64,000 bases of DNA from Ambrosia x helenae (lineage: Eukaryota; Streptophyta; Magnoliopsida; Asterales; Asteraceae), in assembly GCA_030844895.1 (NCBI GenBank), contig CM061223.1, forward strand, positions 6,806,676-6,870,675, given 5' to 3'. Shown piece by piece: positions 1-11,429 of the stretch (position 1 is its first letter; each line of letters begins with the position of its first letter). Below the pieces are notes generated by a model. It saw only the letters and a program-made list of their open reading frames with translations, was not told the origin of the DNA and did no database searches. A program made the translations under genes and the position numbers.

Positions 1-49
1 CATCTCCTTCCTTTCACCTTTAAAAAAAAACAAAACAAAACAAAACATG

Positions 50-125
50 CTGATGCCCGGACTCGAACCGGTGCCATCACCCGGGTCAGCATACACAACA
101 CACGCACACCACCACTAGGCCACGA
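50..125 (-). other. tRNA-like A/B-box module, antisense in family c LTR
   Basis: Read on the minus strand it has an A-box-like TGGCCTAGTGG and, about 45-50 nt later, a B-box-like GGTTCGAGTCC. Equivalent modules are at 10692-10775 and 14315-14395 in the other family-c LTRs, always upstream of the LTR TATA box and on the opposite strand. The sequence does not fold as a canonical tRNA with a matched acceptor stem. Pol III activity is inference. Confidence 0.45.
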
Positions 126-755
126 AGGGGCTTTTGTTATTATCCGGACTTCTAAAGTTTTATACACAAACAGCGAGCCATCAGCTCCTTCTTTCCTTGT
201 CTGTCCTATGCTGTGCGATGGTCAAGGGATCAGAAAACAAGTCAGCTTCAAGCTGAAATTTTGGATCAATCATCACAAATAATTGCCTTGGTTTGACCGA
301 CGAATGACTGCACGTCAATCCTGTGCATAATTAACGCATTTAAACAGCCAATTCTTTCCAAATTGTATCAATTCTCACGCGTTTTGACCATGGATGACCA
401 AATAATTAAGACTTACCAAATCGTTGAAGCTAGTATAAATTGAAGCCTTTGTTAGATCCTAAAGGGGCCGAAAACTAAATCCACACAATCATTTTTCGTT
501 CTCGTTCTCTCTATTGCACGTATTATCCACCGGTTGACTTTTGGTTTGACTCACAAACAGAAGCTTTACGGGTCTGGTGAGTTTCAATCTTCGATTGTAG
601 TATGTTAATCGGTCTTGATAGTCATTAACCCTAATGTTAATCGTGTTTTATTCACGTGTATTATTCGATTAAGAAACTAGGGTTCATAAGGGTTTGATTT
701 GGGGAAGAACACTCTGCAGACTTTGTATATATAATTAAAACAGACGCGATGAAAA

Positions 756-786
756 CACAACCACTGATCTAGATCAAGTGGTTGTG
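756..786 (+). other. 31-nt stem-loop in family c LTR, copy 1
   Basis: CACAACCACT pairs with AGTGGTTGTG, with an inner GATC/GATC extension, a 2-nt loop and one bulged A. The same structure occurs at 11399-11429 and 14991-15021. In the last, the inner stem is GGTC/GACC, a compensated change. It lies downstream of the LTR TATA box and so should be in the RNA. Confidence 0.6.
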
Positions 787-830
787 TCTGTTGGTGTGTC
801 AATCAAGGGACGCGGGTTCGAGTCCCACAT
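783..830 (+). other. tRNA-like B-box segment in family c LTR
   Basis: It carries GGGTTCGAGTCCC at 816-828, a perfect B-box-like T-arm, just after the 31-nt stem-loop. Related segments at 11424-11475 and 15016-15065 have more diverged boxes. It may be a tRNA-derived relic fixed in the LTR. Confidence 0.4.
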
Positions 831-919
831 CAAACGTTTTTTTTCCTTTCTTTTAAAATGTTTATAAACCAAGTTTCAACCTAATTATATAATTAATTCA
901 AACCGTGTTTAACCGTTCT

Positions 920-998
920 CAGGGTCTAGCCCAGTTGGTGGCTAGGCTTGTGATTAAAACCCGAACCGGTCCCAGACCCGGGTTCGATTCTCAACATC
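920..998 (+). other. tRNA-like/SINE-head module within LTR copy 1
   Basis: TAGCCCAGTTGG (A-box-like) is followed about 55 nt later by GGGTTCGATTC (B-box-like), the spacing of a tRNA-derived SINE head. It is not in the other two family-c LTRs, so it is probably a later insertion. No canonical cloverleaf was seen. Confidence 0.4.
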
Positions 999-2000
999 AA
1001 CAAAACATATTTTTAAGCTTATATATATTCTCTTGCATTATTAAAATTAGTTTTAAAATACAAAAAAACTCTTTTATAAATTCCACAAAAATTATTTTAT
1101 GTTATTCTAGTGGAAAAGTTTAACATACAATTTTTATTTTTCCGAAAATTATTTATTTAATATATATAATAAATATTCCAAATTTATTCTATTTTATTTA
1201 TAAAATTCTATAAAAATATCAAAACGATTATATAAATTTCCACAAAAATTATTCTAACTTCATATGACATTAAACATTTCTGAAATGATTTTTATTTCTG
1301 AAAAATCATTTATTTAATATTTTTAATCAATTTTTGTTAGTTTTAATCATAAATAAATCATAATAAATTCATTTTTCATTGTTTTTGCGCCAAAATTTTA
1401 TAGAAATTATTTCTGCTCATTTAAAACAGAAATACAAATTTTAATTTAAAAATTCATTAATTTTAATATTTTTAAATATTAAAGCTATATTTTGACAATT
1501 TGAAATAAATAGATTTAAATATTCTATTTTTAGGAAAATAATTTTATAAAAATTATTTTCATACATGAAACCTTATAATGTGACCATTTTAAATCTAAAG
1601 TTTACACAAAGACTTTTGTTTATTTATTTATCAAAATTCCTTATTTATTAAACATTTTATTTATTAATCAAACGAATACTTATCCCCAATTCGAAACCCT
1701 AGAAATACTTATAGACTACATAGACTTAGACTTATTTGTTAGCTTATACATAGGGTGATACTTGGCAACGTTGGATTACACTTATTAAATTCCACAAGAC
1801 TTATCACCTTGCTAAGGTGAGTATTACTTATCCCCTTTTTAGCTTTTACAACTTTTGGGGTGATTCATGCACAAGTATACAAAACTTTCATATTCATTTA
1901 CACATACATTTTTATTCATTTACAATTCATATACGTGTCTTGTTTATCTTTGTGCTTATGTTTGAACGTGAACGTAGCTTACATACAAAATCATACATCT

Positions 2001-2117
2001 AGACATAACTTATGTTATGGTGCTCTTTACATATAGACGTAACTTATGTTACGGTGCTCATTTAGACATAACTTATGTTATGGTGCTCTTTTAGACTTGA
2101 CACGTGTTAGGGTGCTC
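2001..2117 (+). repeat. Tandem array of about 30-bp palindromic units in LTR
   Basis: Four units start AGAC and end GGTGCTC. Units 1 and 3 contain ATAACTTATGTTAT, unit 2 has GTAACTTATGTTAC and unit 4 has GACACGTGTTA. The A-T to G-C change in unit 2 is compensated across the palindrome. A longer version is at 12516-12662 in LTR copy 2; LTR copy 3 lacks it. Confidence 0.75.
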
Positions 2118-2906
2118 ATTATCAATTTCAACTTATCAACTTTACATTTGATCTTTGTCTTGTTTGGTTACTTGCGTGTTTACATAATGCCTTGGTGATG
2201 CTAGACACATGAATTGTACTACTTTTCAAACTTATACTATATGTACAAAGCTAGGTAGTACTCACCAACATCATATGTTGACAAAATTTATTTTCGTGCA
2301 TGTTTCAGGATAAGCTGCTTGACGCTTCATATAGAACTTTAGACTTAGACTAAATAAATCAACTATCTCAATTTTTGTTGTGTATTCATTTTCATATGTT
2401 GTAAAACAATATTCAATAATCAAATATTTACATTTTAGTACCATGAGCTTTTGAACAATCGTCATTACATGGCACCTCGATGATTCCGCCATCGGTTGGG
2501 GTGTTACAGCTTGAAACCAAAACAAAATAACCAATCCCTAAAAACCAAAACCAAATGGTTTCAATATGCTAGTTACCAAACCCTTTTCATTATGCTAAAA
2601 ATCACATTGGGATTTCGATTTTTGGCAAAAACCCAAAGCAAATTTATTAATGCGTGCTCACTCTATCAAAAAATAATGCTCATCCCCTACATTTGCTCTC
2701 AATGTATAGTTGTGTTAGAAAAGCTATACGTAGAATTAGAAGATTATTGGTTTCTTAGGAGTAACAAAAATTAAATGAGTTGCCTTTATAAAATGATTGT
2801 GTTGACATTCAGTGGTTCCTAGCCACAAATCCTTGTGTAATGTACTTACAAGATCACTTACCACCTACTATTAATAATTTCCCAAGACTTCTACTTTGCT
2901 TATTGT

Positions 2907-3002
2907 CAAGTGGCACTTGGAGTTCCCCCAAACACTTCAGTAGGAAATCCTATAATGAGACCTCCCAGTGAAGTGTTTGGAGGATCCCTTAGGGACACTT
3001 GG
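2907..3002 (-). ncRNA. MIR395: MIR395 hairpin, unit I, distal
   Basis: On the minus strand the 3' arm carries the exact 21-nt miR395 (reverse complement of 2920-2940, starting CTGAAGTGTTTGG). The 5' arm, around 2969-2989, pairs with it through AAACACTTCA and adjoining bases. Arms are about 33 nt, the loop is short, and the mature strand is on the 3' arm as in other MIR395 genes. Known role: miR395 represses ATP sulfurylase and SULTR2;1 mRNAs during sulfate limitation. It lies about 90 nt below a second hairpin (3091-3188), and both probably share a transcript from the TATA box at 3276. Expression was not tested. Confidence 0.9.
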
Positions 3003-3090
3003 CGATTACCTTCATGTGGATTCCTTTGTAGTTACTTGATGTGTTTGATTATTAATTAGTAATGTCCCAACACTTCTACTTTGTTGGTTG

Positions 3091-3188
3091 TCAAGTGGCA
3101 CTTGGAGTTCCCCCAAACACTTCAGTAGGAAATCCTATAATAAAAGATCTTAGTGAAGTGCTCGGAGGATCCCTTAGGGACACTTGGC
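3091..3188 (-). ncRNA. MIR395: MIR395 hairpin, unit I, promoter-proximal
   Basis: Exact miR395 complement at 3105-3125 (minus-strand product). The opposite arm, read on plus as GAAGTGCTCGGAGGATCCC, leaves a few wobbles or mismatches in the duplex, one caused by C where other copies have T. It starts about 88 nt below the TATA box at 3276-3284, so the hairpin would sit near the 5' end of the primary transcript. An AT microsatellite (3199-3222) lies between promoter and hairpin. Duplicate of the damaged hairpin at 47971-48067. Confidence 0.9.
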
Positions 3189-3198
3189 TTTTCCCTTC

Positions 3199-3222
3199 AT
3201 ATATATATATATATATATATAT
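3199..3222. repeat. (AT)n microsatellite between TATA box and MIR395 hairpin
   Basis: About 12 AT units. The duplicate locus at 48079-48122 has about twice as many, which changes the TATA-to-hairpin spacing. Confidence 0.9.
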
Positions 3223-3275
3223 TGGATTATAGGTACTTGATGTGTTTATTTCTTAAAAATTGGCTTAGGTTTACG

Positions 3276-3284
3276 TATATATAG
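3276..3284 (-). promoter_or_regulatory. TATA box of MIR395 unit I
   Basis: Minus-strand CTATATATA, inside a stretch conserved at all four units (26895-26903, 34506-34514, 48176-48184). Conservation continues about 120 bp upstream. At the position where units II and III have GAGAC, this unit has AAGAC. Confidence 0.65.
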
Positions 3285-4328
3285 ACATGAGTTATGGGAA
3301 GTGTTTGATTCATCAGCCTGCATGATGTATCCGAAGCGTATGAACATAGCTGTGAATGAGTCTTTATTATGAAAGTGGTAGGTTTCATGCTCACATAAAG
3401 AGGAAAATTAATCATAAGAATAAAACATATACTGTGAGGACCATATTGTTAAAGGGGGATTTTATGCTCATTTATTCACTTATCCCTCAAACATGACTAG
3501 GTTCAGTTTTCAACTTTTAAAACATTGGAACAAGAACATAGGATGGTAGAAATGTAAGTTAATGATAATTCATAGCTCATACATAGTCAAATATGTGGTG
3601 ATTGTAGATGAAGAATAAGCCAAATATTGTTATAAGATTCCATATGATAACAAAATGTCACGGTGAAGGCAAGGCGAAGAAAGGAGAATATAATTCACCA
3701 TTACGGGTGAGTGGAGAGACAAGGTATGCAAGAATCTGCCCCATTCAATTATTTGTTAAACATTTGCTATAATATGTTTAAAAGTTGAGCTCGACTTTTT
3801 CAAACAACCACTTTCAATTGGTGTCCATTTATATGTATGCGCAAATTTTAACTTCTTAATCTTATATATATTATTTTAAATAATGAGTTAAACTGCATTA
3901 GTGCACAAGAATGTGTAGAATAAATCATTTTAGTATATAGCTTAGCATATACTTCAAATTATATGGATAAGTTAACTATAATACTTGATTTAAAACTTAC
4001 AAATAATGATTGGTTTCAACCACACTTGCTTCTAATCAATGTACTATGTCTAATCATATGTTTTTATTTAACTAAGTTCACAGTTGACTAAACTTGGTTA
4101 GGCTTAACATATATGAGTGGTGATTTTGTGGAAAATCACGATTTTGAACTAGCCTCTTTAGTCACGTCTCCTCTTTTAATTGGTTATTTAACAGGTCTGA
4201 TATAAGTGGAAGCGTCTGGCCGTAAGCCTCTTCAACCCAACGTCCTTTTTCTAAAGACTCTAGGATTTGGTAAAGTCTCTAAAATCTAGAAGCAACAATT
4301 GTTTATTTTGGCAAATATCATTCGGTCA

Positions 4329-4918
4329 ATAATTAAAATCCTGATTTTCCAGTGATTTTGTCTTTACTTAAAAGGTATGCATAATCTACTCTTTTTATGT
4401 AATTTCCTTAAAATTCACACTTAACAAGACATTATTGTAAACCTACTAGATATACCGAATGCACCATGTGACAGTCGGCGGAGTATGGTTATGTGTATGT
4501 AATCCAAGACAAGGACAACCTTTAGTAAACAATAATTCAAAATTAACTCGTTATGTGATTGTTTCTTATCATTATCCAATTTAAGTTATGTTACGATTCT
4601 GCAGTTTTAACTTTATTTTAATAATCAAAACAATCATTTGGGTTCTTCTTTCCAATCTGAAAAGAGAAGGGGACAACAAATACAAACCATCGTTTCCCGT
4701 CCAAGTATTAACCCGGAACCGGATGCATTCTCCCGTACCAAGGGGCTCAAAGTGTCTTTCCAACTAAACACGGTGACGCAAATAGTGGTTTACTCATGAT
4801 AATAACAATATGTCTTATTGGTTTGAGCACAATCTAAATGTGTGAAAGGTAAAAAACCATCTTATTCAACAAAGACGGATATAAAATCATGATATCATAT
4901 ATTTAAGAAGTATTGGAT
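4329..4918. other. Non-coding host or repeat DNA, nothing recognised
   Basis: AT-rich sequence with no long ORF and no structured repeat found by eye. It follows the break of the duplicated block at 4328. Confidence 0.5.
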
Positions 4919-5173
4919 TTAAATAATCTCAACTATCAGCAATTAGCCGCCATGAGTCCCAACTAACAAAATATGTGTTGGCGGTCCCAGCTTTTAACAT
5001 ATTGGCCACCGACAGACTATGGCTAAAAAAAATTTGTTCCATTTATATAATCAGTTAGTATTCTGTTAATCAAAGTCCATTGGTGGCCAATTTGTTAATA
5101 GTTGAGACCGCTAGCATACATTTCGCTAGTTGGGACTGATGGCGGTCAATTGCTGACAATTGAGATTATTTAA
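4919..5173. mobile_element. Foldback MITE, about 255 bp
   Basis: Ends TTAAATAATCTCAA and TTGAGATTATTTAA are inverted. The inner arms also pair: left CAGCAATTAGCCGCCATGAG and AGTCCCAACTA, right CTAGTTGGGACTGATGGCGG and CAATTGCTGACAA. No transposase; superfamily uncertain (Tourist- or Stowaway-like). Confidence 0.7.
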
Positions 5174-5370
5174 CTCTAATACTCAAACAACATAAATACA
5201 TTTATGTATATATTGATGTGTGTGTAAGTAACAAGGATTACTATAGAAAACAATAAAGTTATGAGAAAACTCATATAGACTAATAACAAAATTATAATTT
5301 ATTTATTTATCATTTCGTTTAAGGATGATTAAGTAAACTTTCACCTCCTTAGTTTAGGGATTTATACAAG

Positions 5371-5565
5371 GACGAAGGATTTAAAGGGCCAGGGTGGCCC
5401 TGCCCCCCCCCTCCCCTTTTTTGACGCAGTAGTGGAAATTTGCGATTTTCATAGGTAAATTGAGTGCAGGTTGAGTCCGGCCCCCGCCGATTTGCACTAC
5501 CGATCGAAAAAAATTGAGTCCGGCCCCTCCAATTCGAGAAGCAAGCTTCGCCCCTGGATTTATAT
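5371..5565. mobile_element. GC-rich repeat fragment, possible hAT-type MITE
   Basis: An island with C-runs (5402-5415) and two GAGTCCGGCCCC motifs in an AT-rich setting, bounded by CCAGGGTGGCCC and the inverted-looking CGCCCCTGG. No clear target duplication. ORFs over it on both strands look like chance. Confidence 0.3.
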
Positions 5566-5864
5566 TAATCCAATTACAAATCATTTGATTCTCTCCTATG
5601 TTAATCAGTTTTTTATTGTTAAAAAAATTCAACCTATCATATTCGTCTCCTCTCCTTTGTTTTGACAATTACCACATCCACTATGGCCTATTGCCCATTT
5701 TAGTCCCCATAGTTTTGATTCATGTTTATTAATATCCGGCTAACATCACCCAAAAATTATGGATTATTAACATATCTAGTTTAAGTAGTTTGTCGGATTT
5801 TATTTCATACAGTTCGGTTTTTAATTGTATTAGCCGTAACACCAGTTTAGTTATTCATAAGTAC
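5566..5864. other. Non-coding spacer up to broken element
   Basis: AT-rich, no gene seen. Homology to Gypsy gag begins abruptly near 5865, marking the deletion that removed the 5' part of the element that follows. Confidence 0.45.
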
Positions 5865-6591
5865 AAGACAGTGGAGGATGAGTTTCGTGAGCTCAAACAA
5901 GACAGTGGAGAGAATCTTGCATATAATACCCGATATCACGAACTTAGCATACTGGTTCCACACATGGTCACCCGGTTTCTCGAGCAATCGAGAAATATAT
6001 CGAGGGATTGCCTGACCTAATACAAGACGTAGTCACTGGGAGCAAGTCCACTACGGTAGAAGAAGCCATCCAACTTGCAGCCACTTTGACAGACAAACAC
6101 GTAAGGAAAGGAAACTTGGTTAGGAAGGGCACCAAGACATCTGCTGAGAAAGCCACTCATGTTGTAGAACCATCTAAAACCGTTTCAGCAAAGGCCGCCA
6201 CTACTGCTTTGAACTCTAGGAAACGAATGGGCGATAATCAGAATCATGCTGTTGTGGATCCTGTAACTCAACCCCCTATCAAGAAAGCTTACACGGGAAT
6301 CCATCCGCAATGCAACACTTGCCAGTATCATCACCCTGCAAATCTTCCATGCCGTCAATGCACTAGATGTGGAAGGTTTGGACACTTTGTCACCACTTGT
6401 CGAGTAATGGTTGGGACACAGGGTAATCATCAAACAGCTGCCCATGAACCACTACAGATTACTAACGGTCGGGCATGTTATCATTGTAGAGACCCTAACC
6501 ACATGCGACCTCAATGCCCTAAGTTGAATAATGTAAACCTGGTGGCGCATGGACAAGCTTTCAATATCGATATCAACGAAGCAAACGGTTA
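5865..6591 (+). pseudogene. gag: Gypsy gag C-terminal fragment, family c copy 2
   Basis: Encodes the C-terminal part of a Ty3/Gypsy Gag (capsid and nucleocapsid). Matching stretches such as DSGENLAYNTR and LAATLTD are shared with the gag at 22563-23347. It has CX2CX4HX4C zinc knuckles CTRCGRFGHFVTTC and CYHCRDPNHMRPQC. A frameshift near 5975-5990 splits it into two frames, and its N-terminal half is gone. The frame ends in TAG at the position where protease would begin in the intact relative. About 1.16 kb of non-coding internal DNA then leads to the 3' LTR at 10440, so the element seems to have lacked pol. Gag is known to form the particle and bind RNA; this copy is dead. Confidence 0.8.
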
Positions 6592-7068
6592 GGATGACGT
6601 TAATCCCACTGGTTAAGCCATGGATGAAATCTTCCTAAGACTCGAGAATCCAATACTCGTGTTTTCATTTTCTTGATCCTATTATCATTTTGTACCCAAT
6701 TTTGTCGCACTCAGTAGCAAATAACATCTGGAAATTTTCCTTGCATACTATTGTGTACGAACACAGATTGGAAATTTATCATATTTAGTCATGTTTATTT
6801 TAATTGTAAACTCTACCTTACATTTATTTGAAACATTTGGACTTGATACTTGACCTTACAGAGCTTTTCTAATAAAACATCATTGCTTGAAACTTGATTT
6901 TTCCCTTAATTTGACTATTCATTGAACATTTAATCATTCATGATAACACTTATACTTAATGGTTGCCGTACTTATAAACTTGCCTGCATGTGTGTATTAT
7001 CCACGCAACTCAGATAAACATTTCATTTAAAGAGCTCCTCGGACGAGTGGTAGCCCATACTTAAATAC
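6592..7068 (+). mobile_element. Non-coding internal region, family c copy 2, left part
   Basis: Follows gag without any protease or RT homology. It is cut at 7068 by a solo LTR and resumes at 9756. The first codons after the gag stop still resemble the protease-border peptide, then similarity ends. Confidence 0.6.
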
Positions 7069-8204
7069 TGTCACACCCTCAAATTACCACTGCGGAGTTT
7101 TACCGCGAGGCGCGTGACACACCAGGATCCAAGTCAACGGTCACAATAAACAACACTATATGATACGTAAAACTGACATAAGTAAACCATTAAGGTTCAA
7201 AACTGTTCCAACACAGCGGATGCATAATATGTATTACAACTCAAAATGAAATATAAAGTCTGAAATGTTTAACAAAACGTGCATATGATTCCTAGACGCC
7301 GTGAGACTCCATGCGCCTATCGACAGCTGCTACCTTAGCGACCTGAGACAAACATGCTAAAAACGTCAGCAAATAATGCCGGTGAGTTCACAGGTTTTTA
7401 AGTAAAACGTTTCACGAACTTTTGAAAGACCATCATGATACTACCGACCGATGAAAACCCTCGTTAAATGTTTGAACTTCATAACGAACCTCCCAAACGA
7501 ACTATCGCCCACCGAAGTTAACGAACTACCATCCCATGGTCAACGAACTGCTTTACCATAGCTAACGAACTACCATCCCATGGTCAACGAACTACTATAT
7601 CATAGTTAACGAACTACCACATAAGGGCTAACGAACTTCCGCATCGCGGCTAACGAACTGCCACCACATAGGCCATATAATACTGAACATAAATGAATAC
7701 CTTGAACCCAAATGAATACTCCCAAACGTAATGAATACTCCCAAAAGTAATGAATACCCCCAAACGTAGTGAATACATGAATACCCAAAAACATAGTTGA
7801 CACGCCTTTTATGAAAACACATTTGACACCCGTTTAAAGAACACAGCATGTTTTCTCCCCCGAAAATGTAAAACCAGTAAAAGAGTGGGGCCGTGAAACT
7901 CATCTTAGAGTGCGTCTTCTGGTAACTAGAATTCCAACACGTATATGATAATCCCAACTAATGACAACCTATCAATGAGTTTACATAAGTGTGATGACTA
8001 TTAACCCGAAGGCTAACTAGTCCCCGATTGTCCAGATCTTGACTACGTGTGTTAAAAAGTGTGTTTAAACGTTAACCGGACATCCCAGACCGACCCGACA
8101 TCCCGTTGGTGATCCATTATCCTAACTAATCAAGTACACATAGATTACACACAAGGTTCAAGCATAAAACACTTAGTTTGTATCAAAAATCTCATTTCTG
8201 CATC

Positions 8205-8395
8205 AGAACGGTCGAACCAGTCAGTTCTAAGTCTCCTTCGCACCTTTTTGTCTCCTTCGCACCCTTTTTACATCTCATTCGACCGTTTGATGCTTCCTTC
8301 GCCCGTTTTATCACATTCGCCCAATATAAACCCAGGTTCGACCCTGGATCCCTCCTTCGCACCATCGACTGGTCGAAGGAGGCCAGGTTCGCCCC
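8205..8395. repeat. GGTCGAA/TTCGACC motif array, downstream of LTR TATA
   Basis: Repeated CTCCTTCGCACC, CATTCGACC, GGTCGAAGGAGG and GGTTCGACC in both orientations. It lies about 800-1000 bp downstream of the LTR TATA box on the element's strand, the place where families d and a carry GGCGATTAG arrays. Confidence 0.8.
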
Positions 8396-9172
8396 TGTTG
8401 CATAATTTTTCCTAAAAACGCTTCAAACACATTCAAAACGACTCGAAACATCATCATTCACAGCAGTCAAACATGAATAACTTATCCCTACAAAACCCTA
8501 CCGATTTTACACCAAAATCTAATCGTTTTACAAGTTTCCCAAAATAGTAAATTATGGAAATGTCACATCATCATGCATGCAATCTTTACCCAATTAGGAA
8601 ACTTTATGAAATCAATCTATATTCAACTTAATATGTTCAGATCATCATGCACAATAAACCCCCAATCCCATCCTCATCACTATCATCATGAACAAGCCCT
8701 AGATCTAACCCAAAATCCCCAAAATGAACATAACATCATCAATAATCAATTGTAACCTATCTCAACCATAAAACATCATCAATAACAGTCCTAGATCATT
8801 GTTATAACATCTATACATCAATCAATCATCAAACAACACATAACATCACATAAAACATCATTAACACATGTTAGTTTGTATGAAAACTCATTGTTTATGA
8901 ATAGGTTTTGTTTAGAAAGATTCTAGGAAGGTTTTTATTCATGAAAACATGTTTGTATCAGATCTGGACTCTTGGGGTTTAATAAAAACGAATTGAAATG
9001 CTTTAAAAATGATTTAGAATGAAGAACACACCTTTGATCTTTGTGTAGAAGATGTTTGTAGGTTAGATTATAGAAAACAAGGGCAAAAACTCCTTCCCCA
9101 ATGTTTAAAGTTGCTAGAGAGTGTTTTGAGACGGTTAGGGTTTGTGAAATGGTGAAAAATGACAAAGGTTGG

Positions 9173-9180
9173 TATTTATA
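9173..9180 (-). promoter_or_regulatory. LTR TATA box, family b solo LTR
   Basis: Minus-strand TATAAATA followed by CCAACC. It is the same position and context as 13744-13751, 19551-19558 (minus) and 40280-40287, 54758-54765 (plus). Confidence 0.7.
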
Positions 9181-9184
9181 CTAA

Positions 9185-9365
9185 TTCTCCTTCGCACCAA
9201 TTCATTGGTCGAAGGTGGTCTCCTTCGCCCCTATCACAGGGTCGAATGAGCCCTGCTTGGTCGAAGGAAATTCCTCAAATTCCACTTCCCTGGTTCGCCC
9301 ATTTCACAAGGGTCGAACCAGGCAACTTCTTCTCCTTCGACCACTCGAAGGGTCGAACCAGAACC
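9185..9365. repeat. GGTCGAA/TTCGACC motif array, upstream of LTR TATA
   Basis: Alternating CTCCTTCG, GGTCGAAGG, GGTCGAACCAGG and CTCCTTCGACC elements, in palindromic pairs, ending just before the TATA box on the element's strand. Confidence 0.8.
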
Positions 9366-9755
9366 CCTTTTTAACTAGTTTTCCAGTTTGTCGTGTTTAA
9401 CGCATTCTAACACATCTTAACACATAAGTATGCATCCTTAATCTATATTTAACACATTTAAGCACAGATAATCATTTACACATCATTTAAACACACCTAT
9501 GTATATAATCCACCACACAACCCATAATCTACACATATACTTAATTAGTTCATGTAATGTCACCAACAACGGAACCCGGTACTAGTGTATTACCAAGACG
9601 ACTCCCAATGATCCTCCAGATCATTGTACCCTGGACCAACCTAACTTGACCCGACTCAACTGACCCAGTTAAGTTTGTTTAATAAACGTTTTTCGCTAAG
9701 GTAGACTTATGTGTTCATAAAGTGTTGACCCAAATATGCCGGGTGTCATAAATAC

Positions 9756-10439
9756 TGTTATGCTTACAAGTCGTTGCAAACCAATGCAATTGACCTTATT
9801 ATTTCATAGCCTCATTTCATTGATAAACGTGTTGTTGTGTCATCTTCTTGTGAAACTTATTTGCTTTAATGTGTATTAGATTAGGATCATAGAAGGACAT
9901 AAAACCCTAATGTAAGGTAAATTGATGATTCCGGTCCGGAACGTAATCATGAATTTACAGGTACGTTAGGGTAGTGTGAAATTCTATTAGAGTTTTTGGT
10001 AGGCGTCCAGTACGTTTTCAAGGTATCAAAGGTGTGGTGGGTTAGCTGCGGTACACCCTGTATACAAACACTAATGATGCAGTGAAAGTGAGACTGGAAG
10101 TCGGACCAGGAACAAACTCTAGTTACTTGGTAGTTCATTTAGTCTTTCTATAGTCAATCAACTCATGCAATTATTTTAGGAGTCCTAAAACTTGAAGTAT
10201 AGTGTCTTACTAGATTCTTATTCTCCTTAGTATTCGAGACGAACCTAATCCAAATCCTTAACTCACACTTATCAAACCTCTTATCCAAATCATTCGAAAC
10301 AGTTACCCTGTTACCTATAAATTCACCTCGTGCCTTAAATCAAATTTTCCAAACCACGGTTACCTTAATTTTTACCCAAACATCCATAACCCTATGTTTC
10401 TAATAACTTCGAGACGAAGTTTCTAAAAGTAGGGGATGT
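9756..10439 (+). mobile_element. Non-coding internal region, family c copy 2, right part and PPT
   Basis: Continues 6592-7068 after the solo LTR. It ends with a purine-rich tract AAAGTAGGGGATGT directly abutting the LTR start at 10440. The hairpin-like TTCGAGACGAAG sits just before the tract, as in related elements. No ORF with pol similarity. Confidence 0.7.
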
Positions 10440-10469
10440 TGTGACATCCGTCACTTTTTATTTTATTTT

Positions 10470-10509
<40 letters not shown>

Positions 10510-10691
10510 GTTTTTTTTTATATAACTAAACCAAACCATAACCCAACAACAACATGAACCAAATCAGACCCACACCTCTAGCCCACTTTACCTTTTTAAA
10601 AAGTTTCACAGCCCAGACTTCAGCCCAGAAACATAACCAGGCCCAACTCCCTAATCCTCCTTCCCCTTGTACCTGTTCAAAAAAAAAAACA

Positions 10692-10775
10692 ACGAATCGC
10701 TTCTGCCAGGAATCGAACCTGAGCAGAAGCCGGGCCAACCTCAAACACACACGCCAACAACCACTAGGCTATGAA
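10692..10775 (-). other. tRNA-like A/B-box module, antisense in LTR copy 2
   Basis: Minus strand: TAGCCTAGTGG (A-box-like), then CAGGTTCGATTCCTGG (a T-arm-like hairpin with B box). The same module is in LTR copies 1 and 3. Not a canonical tRNA. Confidence 0.45.
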
Positions 10776-11259
10776 TGAGCTTTTGTTTTTAACCCGACCT
10801 TCTTATTATTCATACACAATCAGCGACTAAGCTGATTCTCCTTCTTCCTTGCTGTTCGGTCGCAGCAGCTAAACAACATCAAGAGGCCGAGTTTTCTGGC
10901 CATAAACACTCCAATCAGTCAACCAATCCCGTGTATCACGCACCCTTATCACCTCTTCTATCTAAAACAATAAACACGCGTGATTCAACGCGTTGAATTG
11001 ACCATTCACGATTTTAAAACTATTAATAAACTTTCCATATGAGCTCGACTGAAAACCTTATAAATACATGTTATTAACTCAATCAAACCTGCACACACAC
11101 ACACATATATGCGATTAAGAGAACCTCACTTTCAATTCCTGTTAACAACTCGTTCCTGATCGTAATCCTTCGCGTTTGACTTTCTTATTTGACCGAGCTA
11201 TACGTACGATTTCATTAGTGTAAGTCATTTTTCTTTGATGGGTTTTGTTCATCGGCCAT

Positions 11260-11302
11260 CAACAAACAATAACCCTATGATTAATCGGGTTATTGTTTGT
11301 TG
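11260..11302 (+). other. Perfect 16-bp stem-loop in family c LTR, copy 2
   Basis: Arms 11260-11275 and 11287-11302 pair without mismatch around an 11-nt loop TATGATTAATC. LTR copy 3 has a perfect 16-bp stem at 14852-14894 with nearly the same loop, but five stem positions differ and all five are compensated. It is about 200 bp downstream of the TATA box, so inside the predicted transcript. Confidence 0.8.
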
Positions 11303-11398
11303 GATTGGTGTATTGATAATCTAGGGCTCGAAATCATTAGAATTGGGGAAGAACATCATTCTGAAACGTGTATATAATTATAACATACAGAAACCAAA

Positions 11399-11429
11399 CA
11401 CAACCACTGATCTAGATCAAGTGGTTGTG
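11399..11429 (+). other. 31-nt stem-loop in family c LTR, copy 2
   Basis: Identical in structure to 756-786, with inner stem GATC/GATC. Confidence 0.6.

Larger units (their letters stand above)
1..2509 (+). mobile_element. Ty3/Gypsy LTR, family c copy 1 (left end off window)
   Basis: Ends in the same terminal block as two other LTRs here (13054, 16624), finishing GGGGTGTTACA. Comparison with copy 2 suggests about 230 bp are missing off the left edge. A TATA box is at 434-440. Downstream lie a 31-nt stem-loop at 756-786, tRNA-like modules (783-830, 920-998) and a palindromic tandem array (2001-2117). No primer-binding site follows; host DNA starts at 2510, so this is a 3' LTR or solo LTR. Copy B of the host block shows the uninterrupted site at 47391, which predicts a GCTTG target duplication to the left. 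Confidence 0.85.
2510..4328. repeat. Host duplicated block, part A1 (pairs with 47391-49203)
   Basis: Near-collinear with 47391-49203, starting at GCTTGAAACC in both. It holds MIR395 unit I and its upstream DNA. Homology stops at TTCGGTCA, where copy B jumps to sequence matching 35288 onward with 3-4 bp of microhomology (TCA/TCAA). No protein-coding gene was seen. Confidence 0.9.
7069..9750 (-). mobile_element. Solo LTR, Ty3/Gypsy family b, TSD AATAC
   Basis: Bounded by TGTCACACC (7069) and GGGTGTCATA (9750), with AATAC at 7064-7068 and 9751-9755. No internal region, so it arose by LTR-LTR recombination. On the minus strand a TATAAATA box is at 9180-9173, with a GGTCGAA/TTCGACC motif array on each side (9185-9365 upstream, 8205-8395 downstream). 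The final C-to-T change makes the end TATGACA instead of TGTGACA. Its partner LTR is split between 13055-14145 and 23605-23781. Confidence 0.9.

Noticed and set aside
920..998. Genuine tRNA gene
   Set aside because: A- and B-box-like motifs are present, but no matched acceptor stem or anticodon arm was found, and related modules sit inside LTRs.
2907..3188. miR395-like hairpins read on the plus strand
   Set aside because: The plus strand would give the complement of miR395. The exact conserved 21-mer, its 3'-arm position and the TATA box all fit the minus strand.
10554..10778. Small genes at 10526-10778 on both strands
   Set aside because: Overlapping frames in the LTR tRNA-like/U3 region, not shared with other LTR copies.
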